DNA of 64,000 nt from Metellina segmentata (taxonomy: Eukaryota > Arthropoda > Arachnida > Araneae > Tetragnathidae). The stretch covers positions 92,412,172 through 92,476,171 of the forward strand of contig OX375874.1 of NCBI GenBank assembly GCA_947359465.1. Reading direction: 5' to 3'. The translations under genes were made by a program, and so were the position numbers. The notes under the pieces are model-generated. The model worked only from the letters and a program-made list of their open reading frames with translations, was not told the origin of the DNA and ran no database searches. Position 1 is the stretch's first letter, and each line of letters begins with the position of its first letter. Below, piece by piece: positions 1 through 12,954 of this stretch.

Positions 1-1283
1 TATCACTGTTGTCATCAAACGATAAACTTAGAACCAGAATCCCTACTAAATGCAGCAATTTAGCAGATTTGTTTGCATTACTGCCAGTTCCCTACTTTTA
101 ACTAATTGATTTATACTCAACAATATGACTCATTTGACTTCCCATATGATCCGATATATAGATATTTATTTCTTTCAATTATGTACATGGCACAGAAATC
201 AACTTTCTTTTTTATTGTCATGGCTCTAATAGTTATTAAAACTATAAAAAATGAACTACTTTGGAATTGATTCGCCAATTTTGCTGTTTTGTTTTTAAAA
301 GACTTGACTTTAGCTATAAAACTACATAATAATACTAAAACTGCTTGAAAAAACTTTATCGAATTCTGCAATAGTCTTATTGGAGAAAGTAATGAGAAAT
401 CTGGAAAAAATAAATGCAGAAAATATGAGAGTGAAGTAGGTTTAGCATCAAAAAATGGCAAGTGTCTTTTGAAGGATAGAATGGGATGAAATTGGATGTT
501 CGGAAGTTAATTGAGGTTTCATGACTGAGGTATTATTTTTGAAATTTATATTTTATTAGGCGGCCATATATTTTATTAGAAATAAGGGTTATACAGCTTA
601 AAATATAGACTCTTTGTGACCACACTTACAGTGTGCTTTTTCTATTGCTTAAGTAAATTTTCTTAACAAAACAGCGTTTTAGGCTTCTACAAATGCAAGT
701 ATAACCATCGAAAAGTGAATTTTTAGCAGCAAACTTCATCGGAACATTGCATTTCTCAGACAAAAAGTATGATTTAATAAATCTCAACTTCCATAATCCA
801 AAAAAGTTGCCTTTCTTGGCATGAATGTATATATATATAAAAAAAAACGATTAGCAACTCCCTCAGTTCCTTAAAGTTTTACAAAAGTGTATCAGTCAAA
901 CTTATCTACAACGTTAAATACAGAAATCATGACAAAGTAAAAAGATAGTAATTTTTAAAAACTAATAAGAAATTCAAATAAAAGCAAGAAACGATATAAT
1001 CTGATGCAACTGCAATCTGCAGTGTTTAAAATAAAAATTTGTAAAAACAAATACAAATTGAAAAAGTTTTAATTTCCCAAATTGACCATTTACAAGAAAT
1101 TTAATTCCCCATTTACAAGAAACAAAAAGATTGGAAAAATTTTTGAGGTTCAATGAACTGAATGAACAAAAAGACGGAAACGAAAATAACATTCCAAAAT
1201 GTTCAAGAACAAAAGGTACCAGAAATGAAAATGCTGACTTTGCAAGGTTACTGTAATCCAAATAAAGCAGCATTGCTTTGCAG

Positions 1284-1529
1284 AACTTGCTACAAAAATG
1301 CCAAAAGTGTTGCCACAAAAAAGCTTTATATCAAAGCGGTACTGAAATAAGAGTACAGGCTCTGGGTTTAAATCTCAGTTTTGGCATGGATGTTCAAAAT
1401 TTTTCAGAGTCCACTTTAAACCACAGGTTCCAATCTAATTCTTGTGTACCAAACACTAACCATAGCTTGGCAAACCAATCCTATCTGAATGCAAATCTTA
1501 GTAATAATCTTGGACAAGTTATTTCTATG
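1284..1529 (+). CDS. possible internal exon, unidentified protein
   Basis: This is a weak candidate exon of the gene whose clear exons start at 1772. An open frame runs from a possible acceptor (TTTGCAG ending at 1283) to a possible donor (ATG|GTAGAA at 1530). Both ends are in phase 0, which matches the phase-0 start of the exon at 1772. The translation is rich in Ser and Asn, like a disordered linker. The donor is poor and the acceptor has a short pyrimidine tract, so this may be chance. Transcript data or a homologue would decide it. Confidence 0.2.
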
Positions 1530-1771
1530 GTAGAATTTTCAAAGGATGCATATACATAAAGATTGCATCATTGAGATGAAATTCAGTGACATAAAGACTT
1601 GGCCCTTAAATCCTTTAAGTAATATCTTGATGCGTTAACCTCAGATCTTTTCTGCCCGGCTAGTGTAAAGAAAATATTCTGTCTTATCAATACTTTTTAT
1701 TTTCTTTCACAGTAAAATTTGTATTAGTAAGTAATGCGTATTGATTAGTGTTTTGTCTTGTTCTCATTTAG

Positions 1772-4071
1772 AAAGATTCTCGGAAGCATGTTTATCGTGT
1801 TCTTCAGTGCCATGAAGATGAACTTACTCAAATGGTTTCAACAATGTCAGACGGCTGGAAGTTTGAACAGGTAAATAAAGGCTGGATATAAGTAATTTAA
1901 GTAGTTCCAATAATATTCCCCAAAACAACACAATTTATTATTATTGAAGGAAACATTAACTTGTGCATGTTTAATATACCATTGGAAAAGAACGATTTCA
2001 CTTTTTGAATACACCATCAGGATATACAGTACAAAATCCGGAATCCACCAGACCTCGGCATTCCGAATTTCGGATTATTTGCATTTCTTGTCTACAAGAA
2101 CCTAAATCTAACCCTTCCCCCTGCGCGAATTTTGCTTTTACAAAAGAAAATAGCAGATATATAAATAGGAATAATTTTTTGTAAAAGAAAAAAAAAAACT
2201 TTTTAATACCATGCAACAAATTTTACTTGCAAATCTTTAAATTTTTAAGTGTGTTATTTACTCCGAACATGTCCATTTTTTTGCGTTGTTTTATCAATTA
2301 AGTCCAGGTTTAACTCCTTATTCTTTAAAAACTGTCGTAAAGATGTAAAAAAGTGAGGGAAAAAAAACACTGGTTAGCAAAGCTTACAGATTTTAGACAA
2401 TTCCAGATTTTGGACTTAGTACTGTATTAGGTCTGATGAGAATTTTTCTCAGATTAAGAACGATTTATAACAATTTCCTGTTTACCTCAATTAAAGTACA
2501 TTAGGTTTAAAAAGACCTATTATATTTCAATCTTAGTTTGTGATATTTTCAGTTGGAAATAGGATGTTTAGTAAATTTTTTTTTTATTGCAGCTTATTAA
2601 CATTGGTTCCTCTTATAACTATGGTAATGAAGATCATGCTGAGTTTTTGTGTGTTGTTTCCCGTGAATACCCTGGGACATCATCTGTCTCTTCAGATTTT
2701 GAGCCGACTGATAGAGCTAAGGTATGAAAATCAGAAATGATTTTATGAACTACAGGCTAATTGCATTCATTGATACTCCAGATACTTATTTCTCATCATG
2801 CACGTTTGCCCAAATAGCTGAAATAAGTAACTGATGCCTACTTTCTGATATAAAAAGTTCTACACTTTCCAACCTCAAGGAATGTACTAGAGTTTTTATA
2901 CTAAGGACAACTAGACGATTTTAGTTAAACATTTATTAAGACTTTTGGATTTAAAATGCATTAATTCATCAATACATTTAAAATGTGATTTTACATTTAA
3001 AATAGAGAAGTGTCCCTTCGATCGTAACCAGTTTTAAGTTGTTTATACTCGGGTACTAATTTATTATCTTAATTTTACATTTAAGGAAGTACTTGATAAA
3101 GTGCTCCTATTTTTCAATGAACTCTCAAGTGTATTCTCAATATATAGGATATATGGAGTGCATTTGATACATTTAAAAATCAGAATGTAATGATAATTGA
3201 TAAACTAAATTCTTCAGTACAGTTAGGATTACAGCATTTATAACATTTAAACCATTAAATTTTCAAAAGATTCAAATACTCTTTATGAAAATGGTTCTAA
3301 ACTATGTTGCTGATATTTCAAATATTTTGGTAATTACAAAATGTTCTAAAATCTTGTAAAGCAAATGTGTTTAGCATTTTTTTTTTAATTACTTAACCAT
3401 GTTTTAATAGTTTTGTATTGAATAAATTTAATCAATGTTCCCCAAGACTATTCAGAGAAAGAAATCCTGATAAATACTTTTTTTTAAATCTGTATTTGGT
3501 TTAATTGAAATCATTACTTTCATTAAAGGATCAGACGATCTTTAAAACTTAATTTTTCCAAGAATAAAATATGTTACAAAAAGTACGATTATTTATAGTC
3601 AATTTAAACTTTATTTTTTGAGAAAAAATCCTTTATATACAAAAGTCATAGTCGAAAGTGACCGAAGTATATAACATTGATTTTATTGATTTTCTAGTTC
3701 AGTTTTCAATCATTGAACTTTAATTAGCAAGTAAAACCAACTACTTAAGGCTGTAAAAGCCCCATAACTGACTGCTTTATTTTAGTGTCAGTTAGTTTTG
3801 TCCTGCAATTTAATTCCGTAATATTTTATAATACTCAAAAGAGTCAGGCTGTTAAATATTAATAATCTAACCAAAATAGATATGAATTAATAGGTTGCAT
3901 GTTAGTGCTATTTAATATTGTGAATCTTAAACAAAGTTGCTTCGAACTAAATGAATTACAAGCTTACTTTCACTGTACTTAGTACTTAGAATTACTTATT
4001 TGTACTTAGAATTACTTTTTAATTCTACCCCCATCTTTTAGGTTATACAGCAAAAGGCGTCAAGAATGTAA
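1772..4071 (+). CDS. C-terminal exons of an unidentified conserved-looking protein
   Basis: Three exons join in phase 0. Exon 1772-1870 (33 codons) follows TTCTCATTTAG and ends at CAG|GTAAAT. Exon 2593-2721 (43 codons) follows a T-rich tract ending TTGCAG and ends at AAG|GTATGA. Terminal exon 4042-4071 follows ATCTTTTAG and ends in TAA. Together they encode the last 85 residues. The first exon is hydrophilic with many charged residues ([18 protein letters not shown]) and contains SDGWKFEQ. The second has [17 protein letters not shown] and [11 protein letters not shown], then a Ser-rich stretch. No membrane segment or catalytic motif is visible. Good splice signals, matched phases and the absence of stops make this a real gene end. 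I do not recognise the family. Upstream exons lie to the left of the window or in the first 1.7 kb. Confidence 0.7.
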
Positions 4072-7000
4072 AGGATTCAGCAATGATGATGAAATATGGC
4101 CATCTGTGATAATATACTTGTATGAATCTTTAGTCTTTGGTAACTATTCTCATCTTTTTAGATGTTCAACCTTTATATGAGAGAAACTTGTTCTGAAACC
4201 AAGGAGCCTGTTTTTGTTTATTTTTGACTTGATATGGTGAGAAAAGGATTTCAACTAACAATAGTATTTACATAAAAATACAAACCTGTTGTACTTTTTA
4301 GAAATTCATGTGCTTTGTAATTTTATTTTTCTCTTGTTGTCATCATGTATTCAATATACAGTAGAAACCCATTTTTTATGTAATATCTCGAGGAATTTTT
4401 TTAACTATGAAGTATAAAAAAATATTTTGTGTGGAAATTTTAACAAAGTAATTTAGTTCAAACTTTCAAATAATTTCTTGTTTAATATTAACAGCTTTGT
4501 TAAGTGAATGTACTTGAATGAAAAAGTGGTTTTTTTTAAACCTTTCTTTAGTAATAGATGGAATATTGGCATTTGGTTTCATCATTGACAGAATATTTAA
4601 TTATTTGTATTTTTCCTACTCCCAAAAAAAGTACTAGTTTCTACTGCATATTTAAAAGTAAAACCACCTCATTTGTTCTATATTTAGTATTTGGAACTAT
4701 TATTACTATTTGGAGAGATAAATTTTATTAAGTTTTTATATTTCTTTTATTTTTCCTGTGGTATAAGAAATTGTAAATGATTATGTGCCTATTTTATGCT
4801 TTAGCATCTAGTAATGTGAATGTTTTAAAAGTAATTTGAGTGCTTGTTCATTTTCAGAATATTTAATTACATTTTTGTCATTTATTTTGCATAATGCTCA
4901 TTTGTATATTTACGTAGTAGTTCCAAAACGTTTTGGGTTACCTGTTTTTCAATAGTAGAGTAAATGTTTTTTTTTATTTTTGCCTCAGTATACGTTCAAA
5001 ATGAAAAAATGGGCAACTCAAGTTTTATAACTGAAGGGAGAATGTTTTCCTTCCAAAAAACTCGTTTTTGTATTTCAAAAGAATTACTTATCTTTACATA
5101 GTTCAGTTGGAGAAAAACAATTTAGATGGTATAATTTAGTTATAAAGAACTTAACTCATTTTCAAAGCAAGCTTAACGAAAAAGTACAAAATAAAAAAGT
5201 ATCTACGTCAAATGCAAATATGTTATATGTGTTTGTTACATATGATTATGATGCTGATTTTGATGTGTATTCATTTTATAGAATGTTAGATATATAGTTC
5301 CAATAGCTAAGAATCAAGCAACAAATTTTGAATACAGTAGAATTTTTTAAATAAGTGTTATAAACTATATGCAGGTTTTCCTCCGATTGAATAGTCTATT
5401 GACTGAGTGAACAAAATTCCCCTAATTAGGTTTTGTAAATACATTACTGCAGCATCACATGCTATCATCATGTGTTTCTCAATTTAATTCTCATTTTGAG
5501 ATACATTTGTAATGACTTAGGTGTTTTTAATTGTCTATTTTTTGTATAGCTTGACATTTTTTGGACTGTTCAAATTGCACAGGTACTTTTGAAGTGTGTA
5601 GATTGAGGTTTTATATTGAAGTGTTTGGTGTACATTTGTATGTTTTTGTGCACAGTTAAAAACACTTTATCTGAACTACAATTAATAAATAAAGTTGGTA
5701 GTTTCTCTATGTGGTATAATCAGTTTGGTTACCACCAATTGATTTTCATGAAACCTTGTACTGCATATTTGCCTTATACTCGTTACTGCCTACTTCTAAC
5801 TTATTAGAAAGTAATCCCAGATTCATATTGCCGGCTTCATGAAAACTAAACTAGTATTTCAAATGCAAATTTTGTTGAAAGTTAAATATTTGAATAGAAT
5901 TAAATGAATGGTGTATTTAATGCAACATTCTCTTGACTTGGGGGTAAGAGTCCACAGTACTGCTCCTTTGAGCCTTGATCAAAATTGGGTGTGCACATCT
6001 GGCTACATCTGTCAAAATGGGGTGAAATTGTGAGATTCTTACCCATTTGGTTCCAGGATGTGTGCTGGCATAAAGTATTTATTGCAAAATGTTAAAATAT
6101 TGAGTACTAGGCATGTTTTTGTCCTTGTACTATAAATGTTTTCTTAGAGACTGTTCTGTTGATGCAAATGAGAAATAACCAGTTGTTTTGCGCTGCTATA
6201 CTATAACTACATCAGATTTTGAAATGGTAGTATAAATCTGATTTAAGAAACATTTTCATAAATTTACGTTTCATAATTATAAAATGCATACTCTTAAGCA
6301 GATTGCCTGAGATACTATTTTTTTATATTTGGTATAGCTGTATCACATAATGTACTTCTTTAAAAAGAGAACATTTGTCTTGTTAAATAAAGTACCAGCT
6401 GTTGACATAAGAATTTTTTCTGGTTTGAACTTAGTCTATCGCATACTCTAAAGTTTCATGGTTATATTAATAGCAGTTTTCATCATTACAAAATGGATAT
6501 TTTTATTTTAAAATATTTTGTATAACTGGATATAACATTATTTTTTATAGTAAAAAGCTTTCAGAATTTTATGAAAAGCTTAATTTCTGGTAAACAGAAG
6601 TTGGGTGAGAACATCAGTCACTTTCTATCAGAGTTAAATATAAATCCAGTTTAATATATAATCCAAGTTATAATAGAACTGCAATTGTGCTTTTCATCCC
6701 AGCTTGTTTCTTGTGATGGATAGTCTTTTTCGATTATTTTTCTTCCACTATATTGTAGTGCATGTAAATGTTTCTTTTCAGAAGTATATATGTGTACTTA
6801 TGGGTGTTTCCAATTTTTCTAAAGTTTTTATTTTTAGTGCTATATTTAAATAAATTTTCATTTTCTCTGATGCAACGTAAGTATATAGTGCAGGATATAT
6901 TTTAAGTACTTCTAGCTAAGTTTCAATCTATTCCTCATAAATTTCTAATAATATTCAAAAGTTGATAGACGTCTTTAACGTGAACTAAATTAGATTCAAT

Positions 7001-7870
7001 ATGGTTGAGGTTTATATTCGTTATTGTACCACAGAACACTACCATTGTAAATCTATATAGTAAAGAGCATATTTTATGTCACTTTCTATGAAACGACTTA
7101 TATAGATTCAAATTTAATTTTATAAGACAATTTTTTTTAAACTCTTGCAATATCCAATCAGAGAAAGTGAAAATTAATCTTTCAACGTGACTTTTTAAAC
7201 GTCAATTTGTTGAACTGTCTGTATTTATCATATTGTAGGTTATCATATGTATGTAAATACTGCCCTTTCATATGTAGATATAATGTATTTAAATACATTT
7301 GAAATATGCATTTAAATTATTTGTATACATGAATGTGTGGCTTGACATCTTTCATTTTTATAAAAATTTAAAAACTAGATATCTACTTTATGTATTGCAA
7401 ATTTAGTGGTTCAATGTAATTTATTTTTCATATGCAAGGAAGATGTCCGTACTACATCTGCTGTGCAACTTATTTTTCTTGCCAAGTCCCTATGACAGCT
7501 CTAGATATAAAGGGGCAATTGTTCATATATGTATAACAGTTTTATAAACAGGCCTCTAGTTTTATTCCACTCTTCAAATGTGTTAAATTTCTCAGCTAAC
7601 AATGCCATACAGAAAGAAATTGTGATTTTCTGGAAAGTTGATATATATTTATTCAGAAATGTCTTTAAATGTGTATTTTATATTTTTATTCACAGTAATT
7701 ATTTCTAACTTAGGAGGTATGGGTCTGGAATTTTAATTTAGAGGCCTTTGTGTTCGGTTGATGTCTCCTTACTATGCTGTTTAATTTAGTTGGTCTGATT
7801 TAATTGACTGCAATTGTTTTGATTTTAAAATTGTAGATTGTATGGAAATAAAAATTGTTATGTACTCTGC
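4072..7870 (+). other. probable long 3' UTR of the preceding gene
   Basis: No coding signal is seen for about 3.8 kb after the stop codon. The + strand is strongly T-rich with TTTT and TGTA-like runs, as in long arthropod 3' UTRs. AATAAA-type signals occur near 5682, 6386 and 7847. The last is followed by a GT-rich stretch and is the preferred end. Transposon sequence begins soon after, at 7984. How far the transcript really extends is inference. Confidence 0.45.
7847..7852 (+). promoter_or_regulatory. candidate polyadenylation signal AATAAA
   Basis: AATAAA is followed by a TG-rich element (TGTTATGTACTCTGCTG) about 12 bases downstream. It is the last good signal before the Tc1 element at 7984 and a plausible 3' end for the gene that stops at 4071. 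Earlier AATAAA copies near 5682 and 6386 are alternatives. Confidence 0.35.
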
Positions 7871-7983
7871 TGACATTTTCTGTGTTCACCCTAGCTATGT
7901 TATTCAACAAGAATAAATCTGGAGTTTGGGTTTTCAAAAGTTGAGTTAGAAAAACTGTTAATTTTTAACGGAAAGTGAAAATA

Positions 7984-8856
7984 CACAGTCCATTCACATT
8001 AATGTGACCACCACCTACTTTCGACGTCAACGTGAAATAACCAATCACAAAAGGCAGGTGGCAGCACATTGCAGTGGAGTGTATATAAAGGATGTCCTAG
8101 GGCATCGGAAAGCATTTCAATCGTTGGTGTAATGCAGAAACGTAGCGATTTATCCGACGTCCAAAAGGGCATGATTATTGGCTTTCAGGCCAAGGGTGGA
8201 AGCATTTTGGAAACAGCTAATTTTGTGAACTGTTTGTGTGCCGCCGTGGTAAAAGTATACCGTGCATGGCAAAATGGCACTATCCAAAATCAGCGGCGTG
8301 GCACATGTGGTGCATCACGGGCTATAGATGACAGGCGAACAAAGGCTACTGAGATGCGTTCGGGCGAATAGACATGCAACTGTTGAGCAACTGACCGCCC
8401 AGATGAACCAAGGCGCTACCAAGAGTGTATCCTCAACAACGGTTTAGCGAAGGTTGCTGCGCATGGGTCTCCGCAGCAAACGCCTGGTTAATGCACTTAT
8501 GCTGACTGCTGTTCACCGGCAACGAAGGCTGGAATTTCCACGCCAGTGCCGCAACTGGACGTCCACAGAGTGGCGACAGGTGGCTTTTTCCGATGAATCA
8601 CGTTTTATGCTCCATCGGACAGATGGACGTTGGCGTATACGGCATGAAACGTCTGAAAGCAAACACCCTGCAACAATTGCCATGGATCCTCAACCGCGTA
8701 ATCTAGCGCAGCTGGCCACGGCATGGCTCAACATCCCAGTGAACACCTTCAGAAACCAAATTGACTCTCTTCCTGCACGTCTCGCAGCGGTCCGCTCTGC
8801 CAAAGGTGGTTATTCTGGCTTTTGACAGGTGGTCACATTAATGTGACTGGACTGTG
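7984..8856 (+). mobile_element. non-autonomous Tc1-like transposon with a decayed transposase
   Basis: The ends are inverted repeats of about 30 bp (CACAGTCCATTCACATTAAT... on the left and its near-perfect complement on the right) flanked by TA at 7982-7983 and 8857-8858, the Tc1/mariner target duplication. Inside, the reading frame 8129-8371 encodes the N-terminal helix-turn-helix half (RSDLSDVQKGMIIGF). After a frame change near 8370, the frame 8454-8825 carries the region of the first catalytic Asp (VAFSDESRFMLHRTDG) and then jumps straight to the C-terminal end (SLPARLAAVRSAKGG). The segment with the second Asp and final acidic residue is missing. The element is 873 bp, against roughly 1.6 kb for a full Tc1. 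It cannot make active transposase. Confidence 0.9.
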
Positions 8857-9054
8857 TATAATTGTATTTAGAAAAAGTAGTCAACCAGGTTTCAAAAAAA
8901 TTATCTTGCATCTAATCAATCAAGACATCTAAAAAATGAAATCAATGAGACAAAATTATTAGATATTTCAACAAAGGATAACTAAATATAATGTAATTGG
9001 GGAAATTGATATAAAAATTCAGGAATAATTTCAATCATTTACAGGTATATAAAA

Positions 9055-9569
9055 CAGTTCCCACAAGTCAGGGAATTTAATTTTGTCCAAAAAATCAGGG
9101 AAAATTACGTATTTTTGTCTAAAACTTGGAATATTGCCTCAATGACCTGGAAAATTATTGATCATGGCTTCTCAGATGCTTTGGAGAAAAATAGGTAATA
9201 AGATTCCTACACAGTTCCGTATCACTTTATTTTATGAATTGAACTTTTCAACTGATTTGAAAAGAAACAGCTAATATTAAACAGGTAAAGAATTTTATTC
9301 CGTCCACGGCTTAAATTGAAGAATTTCATGCTTATGATACATTAAATCACAAATTGATTGAAGTCAAATGTGTTGGATTATTTGAAAAAGTTATTTTAAT
9401 GCAAAATTACTTGTGTTTTGAGTATTAATTTCTGCAGTGTATAAATCTTAAATTGGTTATTATGGGTTATTGAATGCCAAATTATTTCTTGGTTTTTCAC
9501 CTTAAAAATGTTGGAATTAAAAAAAAATTTGTCGGGGAATTTTATTTCTGAAATAAAGTGGGAACCCTG
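9055..9569. mobile_element. hAT-like MITE
   Basis: The left end starts CAGTTCCCACAAGTCAGGGA and the right end, read in reverse, starts CAGGGTTCCCAC, a typical hAT terminus. The flanks share ATAAAA on both sides, a possible worn 8-bp target duplication. There is no coding sequence in the 515 bp. The similarity between ends is limited to the outer dozen bases, so the boundaries are moderately sure. Confidence 0.45.
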
Positions 9570-9731
9570 ATAAAACTTCTTAAATTTTAAGGACTTAAGG
9601 TACACAGATTTTTTTTAATGGTGAAACATAAAATTCTCTTACAATTGATCTGATTAGGAAGAATATCTTAAGATTTCTTCAAAAGTAAATCTCTAAACAC
9701 ATAAGAATTTTAAAACAATTACTATGTATAT

Positions 9732-11298
9732 CAGGGTGTCTACCAGTCATAAAAATCATGCAAGTCACGAAACTTGCCTCTCAGTCATGAATTTTTGTGA
9801 TTTAAATGTTTCCTTTTTTAAACCCTGTTTTATACCAAATGGACTTCTGGAAATTATTGAAATGTCACACCGGAAGCTTGTTTAACGATATGAGCGTCAA
9901 CTAGCGTTGTCACAAATGCCAGCCTATCGTTTCTGCGGACGGCGCGCATGAGTGCGAGAGAAAAATAAAACCACTATTGGATTTAAAGTAGTCTTCTGCC
10001 CCTGTATTGAATCAACCTATGCCAAGTGAATCGAGCCATTTATCTCTTTATGGACCCGAAAATTCCCAGTGCTCTGCTCCTGTAGTTTCAAAATCGAGTA
10101 AGTTATGGTCTTTAGTAAACGAAAGTGTATTGAGAGCAGAAATCATAGGGGCTTTAAACAAAGTTATATGCCATGCTTCTGAAAGACATGCCAGCCTTTT
10201 CAGTGATTTATTTTCTGAGATGTTTCCAGGTAGTATGATGGCACAAAAGTTTAAAATGCACAAAGACAAGTCAGGCTGCTGTAACTTATGGATAGGGTCC
10301 ACATTTTCCAGACAAGCTTTGTCAATACCTAAATAAATGAGATTTTTACTGTCATTAGACAAAATTTAAAATAAGGTAGCACAGAAGGGCCAAATGGACG
10401 TAATAATCGTCATTGGGATTCAACTATACATCAGGTTAAAACGCGATATCTTGCCTACGTTTTTGGGCCATTCCAAAGCTGCTGATTTACTAAGTGCTAT
10501 ACTATGTATGGATTGGGTTTATCTGTAAAGAAAACACTAAAATTTTCAACTCATGACCCTAATGTAAACCTGAAATTCTTGAATGATTTTCAGTCTTTAA
10601 TGAATTGTAAGCAAGATTCAGAAGAGGAAAAACTGATTGATGTTGGTACAGGTTTACATGTTGTCCATGGAGCGTACAAAACTGCCCTGAAAAAAAAAAA
10701 AGGATGGGACTTTAGTACTTTTTTTTGTTGCCTGTATTTTCTGTTCAAAGATTTTCTTTCTCGAAGAGCAGATTATACGTTCCATTCTGTTTCAACTTTG
10801 TTCCCCTTAAAATTATGCTCAATAAAGTGGATAGAAAATTGTAAAGTTATTGAAAGAGCCATAAAAGTAATTCCATATATTAAAAAGTATATTGAAGCAT
10901 TTAAATCAAAGCCACCTGCTTCAAGTAATTTGCAAGTCGTACAAAAAATTTTGAAAGATGAATTTTACTTGCAAAACTGATGTTCTTGTAATCAGTAGAA
11001 CCTTTTTTAAGAAAATTTCAGAGTGATCAACCATTTTTGCATACAGAATGTTATGCAATGATGCAGTGCATAGCTAGTCGTTTATTTTTTATAAGATATT
11101 ATGAAATCTATCAAAAATGCTAGTCAGCTAATTGCACTGGAGATAAGAGAAAACAAAAATCAACCTGATGATAGGGCAGTAAATATTGGTTTGGGAGTTG
11201 CAGCAATCTGCAAAGTTGTAAAAGAATACCTTGTATTTGCTTTTCGCTCTGATAGTAAGAAATATTCGCTTACATTCTATTTAAAAATGCTAAACTAA
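9732..11298 (+). pseudogene. decayed hAT-like transposon and transposase fragments
   Basis: A hAT-like left end (CAGGGTGTCTACCAGTCAT) at 9732 is followed by broken transposase reading frames: 10007-10336 (SESSHLSLYGPENSQCSAP), 10504-10980 and 11101-11298. The middle frame carries VGTGLHVVHGAYKTAL, FPLKLCSIKWIENCKVIERA and a Lys/Tyr-rich continuation. This pattern occurs in multicopy hAT-type transposases of arthropods. Frameshifts separate the pieces, for example after QNLKD near 10980, and no matching right inverted end was found before the Helitron at 11826. The element is dead and truncated. The hAT assignment rests on recognised protein style plus the left end. Confidence 0.6.
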
Positions 11299-11825
11299 TT
11301 AACAATGCATAAACATATTATCAAGGAGCATTTTACTTGTCTCCTTCAATAATGCTAGGAAATGCCATTAAATTTAATTGTATCACTAGCACTAGAGGAG
11401 TTCGTTGCAAAAAATCATCACTTGCATCGAAGCAAACATAATAAAAAAAAACATACTCCACGAATTGTAAAAATCCAAGTGTTAAAGAAAATCTAAAATT
11501 TTTTGACTGGAATAAACATATGATGGATGTATTTAAATAAAAGTTGTAAATGAAACTTCTCTTTATGCCAATGACTTGCTTTAGCATAAGTAATGTTTTT
11601 TACTTTGTCAAAACCCCACCAGGTATTTACCCTATCCACATCACTGGCTGTGTGTGTGGTTTCTTTTATGTAGTAGTCTATACATTTAAATTACTTAGTG
11701 CATGGCCATTTAAATTTTAATATATGTATATGGTTTAAATATGAAAAAATACATTGCTTTGGGAGGTGTGGAAGCACTGAATATTTGTCAGTAAAAGGCC
11801 AAATATATGAATATTTTTTTATAAA

Positions 11826-12954
11826 CTAGGGGGCTCCGCCCACTGTTCGCTTACGCTCGCTAAATCCCCCGGGGATTGCTACACAAACCAACATTCCTTT
11901 CGCAGAGTGAATCTTTTGGACAGCGAAACTATCTTAATAATTCGTATAATCCTGATTTGACTTTCTGGTCCATGACGTCACAGCAAGGGCTTCACCCCCT
12001 GCTCACTTACGCTCAACGACTCCCATTGATTGCTACGCAATCTCGTTTGGTTTGCTTTGCAAACCAATAGTCCTTTCGCAAGTGATTCCCCCCCCCTTTT
12101 TTTTAACACTTAATTCACTCTAAACTAACAACCGCATCAGTAAAAAAACCTTCTGCATCTTGTTCCCTGTAAAATTTTAGTAAACAGTGTTAATCTCCTA
12201 ACTTTACGGTCTGTACTTCATACTTTCTCGATAAACCGTCTGAGAACAGAGTGAAAAAAGCGAGTCTTTTTTATCCTCGCCAAACAAAAAGAAATAATTT
12301 TTATGGCAATTGTTGCTACAAGAAATTTGACACTGGGCGAACCCGACAGTCAAAAAATACAAACCTCATCTCTGTGAGAAACCTGCGCCACGAAATAAAA
12401 TATACGAAATTTGTGTGACCAACTTTTGTTTGCATCGAATTTATTTATGAACCAATTTTAAAAATAATTGTACCGTAAAAAAGATTACATTCTGAGGTAT
12501 GCTGCAATATTTAAAAAATTATAACATAATATTAATAAGATATAGACATGACAGTTTTTTAAAAAAATGACAAACATGTCCCGATTTTTTCCAAATTTCA
12601 AAAAAATTGTATCAAAAACCAAATTGAAATAAAAAAAACTCGACGAGCTGCAAAAATTTACGTTGAGAGGTACTCTTTAAAAAAAAACTCACGGCTGAAT
12701 ACAGAAAATGTGTTTTGCCCATTCGCAGAAGAAATTTCGCCTTTTCAACTTTGACACTTATATACCCTAAACTAATAACTGCATTGGAAAAAGATCTTTA
12801 CAATTGACCAATGAACATGATGAAGAACAACCATGCTAATTTCATATTTTTCTGATCCGTACTTTCTCGAGAAACCGTCTAAGAATCGAGCTAAACAACA
12901 CAGTTTTCAATCCTGTGACAGTGGCGGTGGAAACTTTTTTTTAATATAGAGAGA
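11826..12954 (-). mobile_element. non-autonomous Helitron, family H1 (complete)
   Basis: Read on the - strand, the element begins TCTCTCTATATTAAAA at 12954 and ends with a GC hairpin (GGGC-GGA-GCCC) and CTAG at 11826-11829. Host bases are A before and T after, the classical Helitron insertion into AT with no target duplication. The 3' subterminal region holds short palindromes (GATTGCTACGCAATC at 12028; the stem TTGGTTTGC at 12047-12067). The body is AT-rich and codes for no Rep/helicase protein, so it depends on a partner. Related copies lie at 24458-25891 and 56491-57113. Confidence 0.8.

Noticed and set aside
117..461. 114-codon open frame on the - strand
   Set aside because: Phe/Lys-rich with no motif, typical of AT-rich non-coding DNA.
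10048..10362. 104-codon open frame on the - strand
   Set aside because: Antisense shadow of the hAT-like fragment at 10007-10336.
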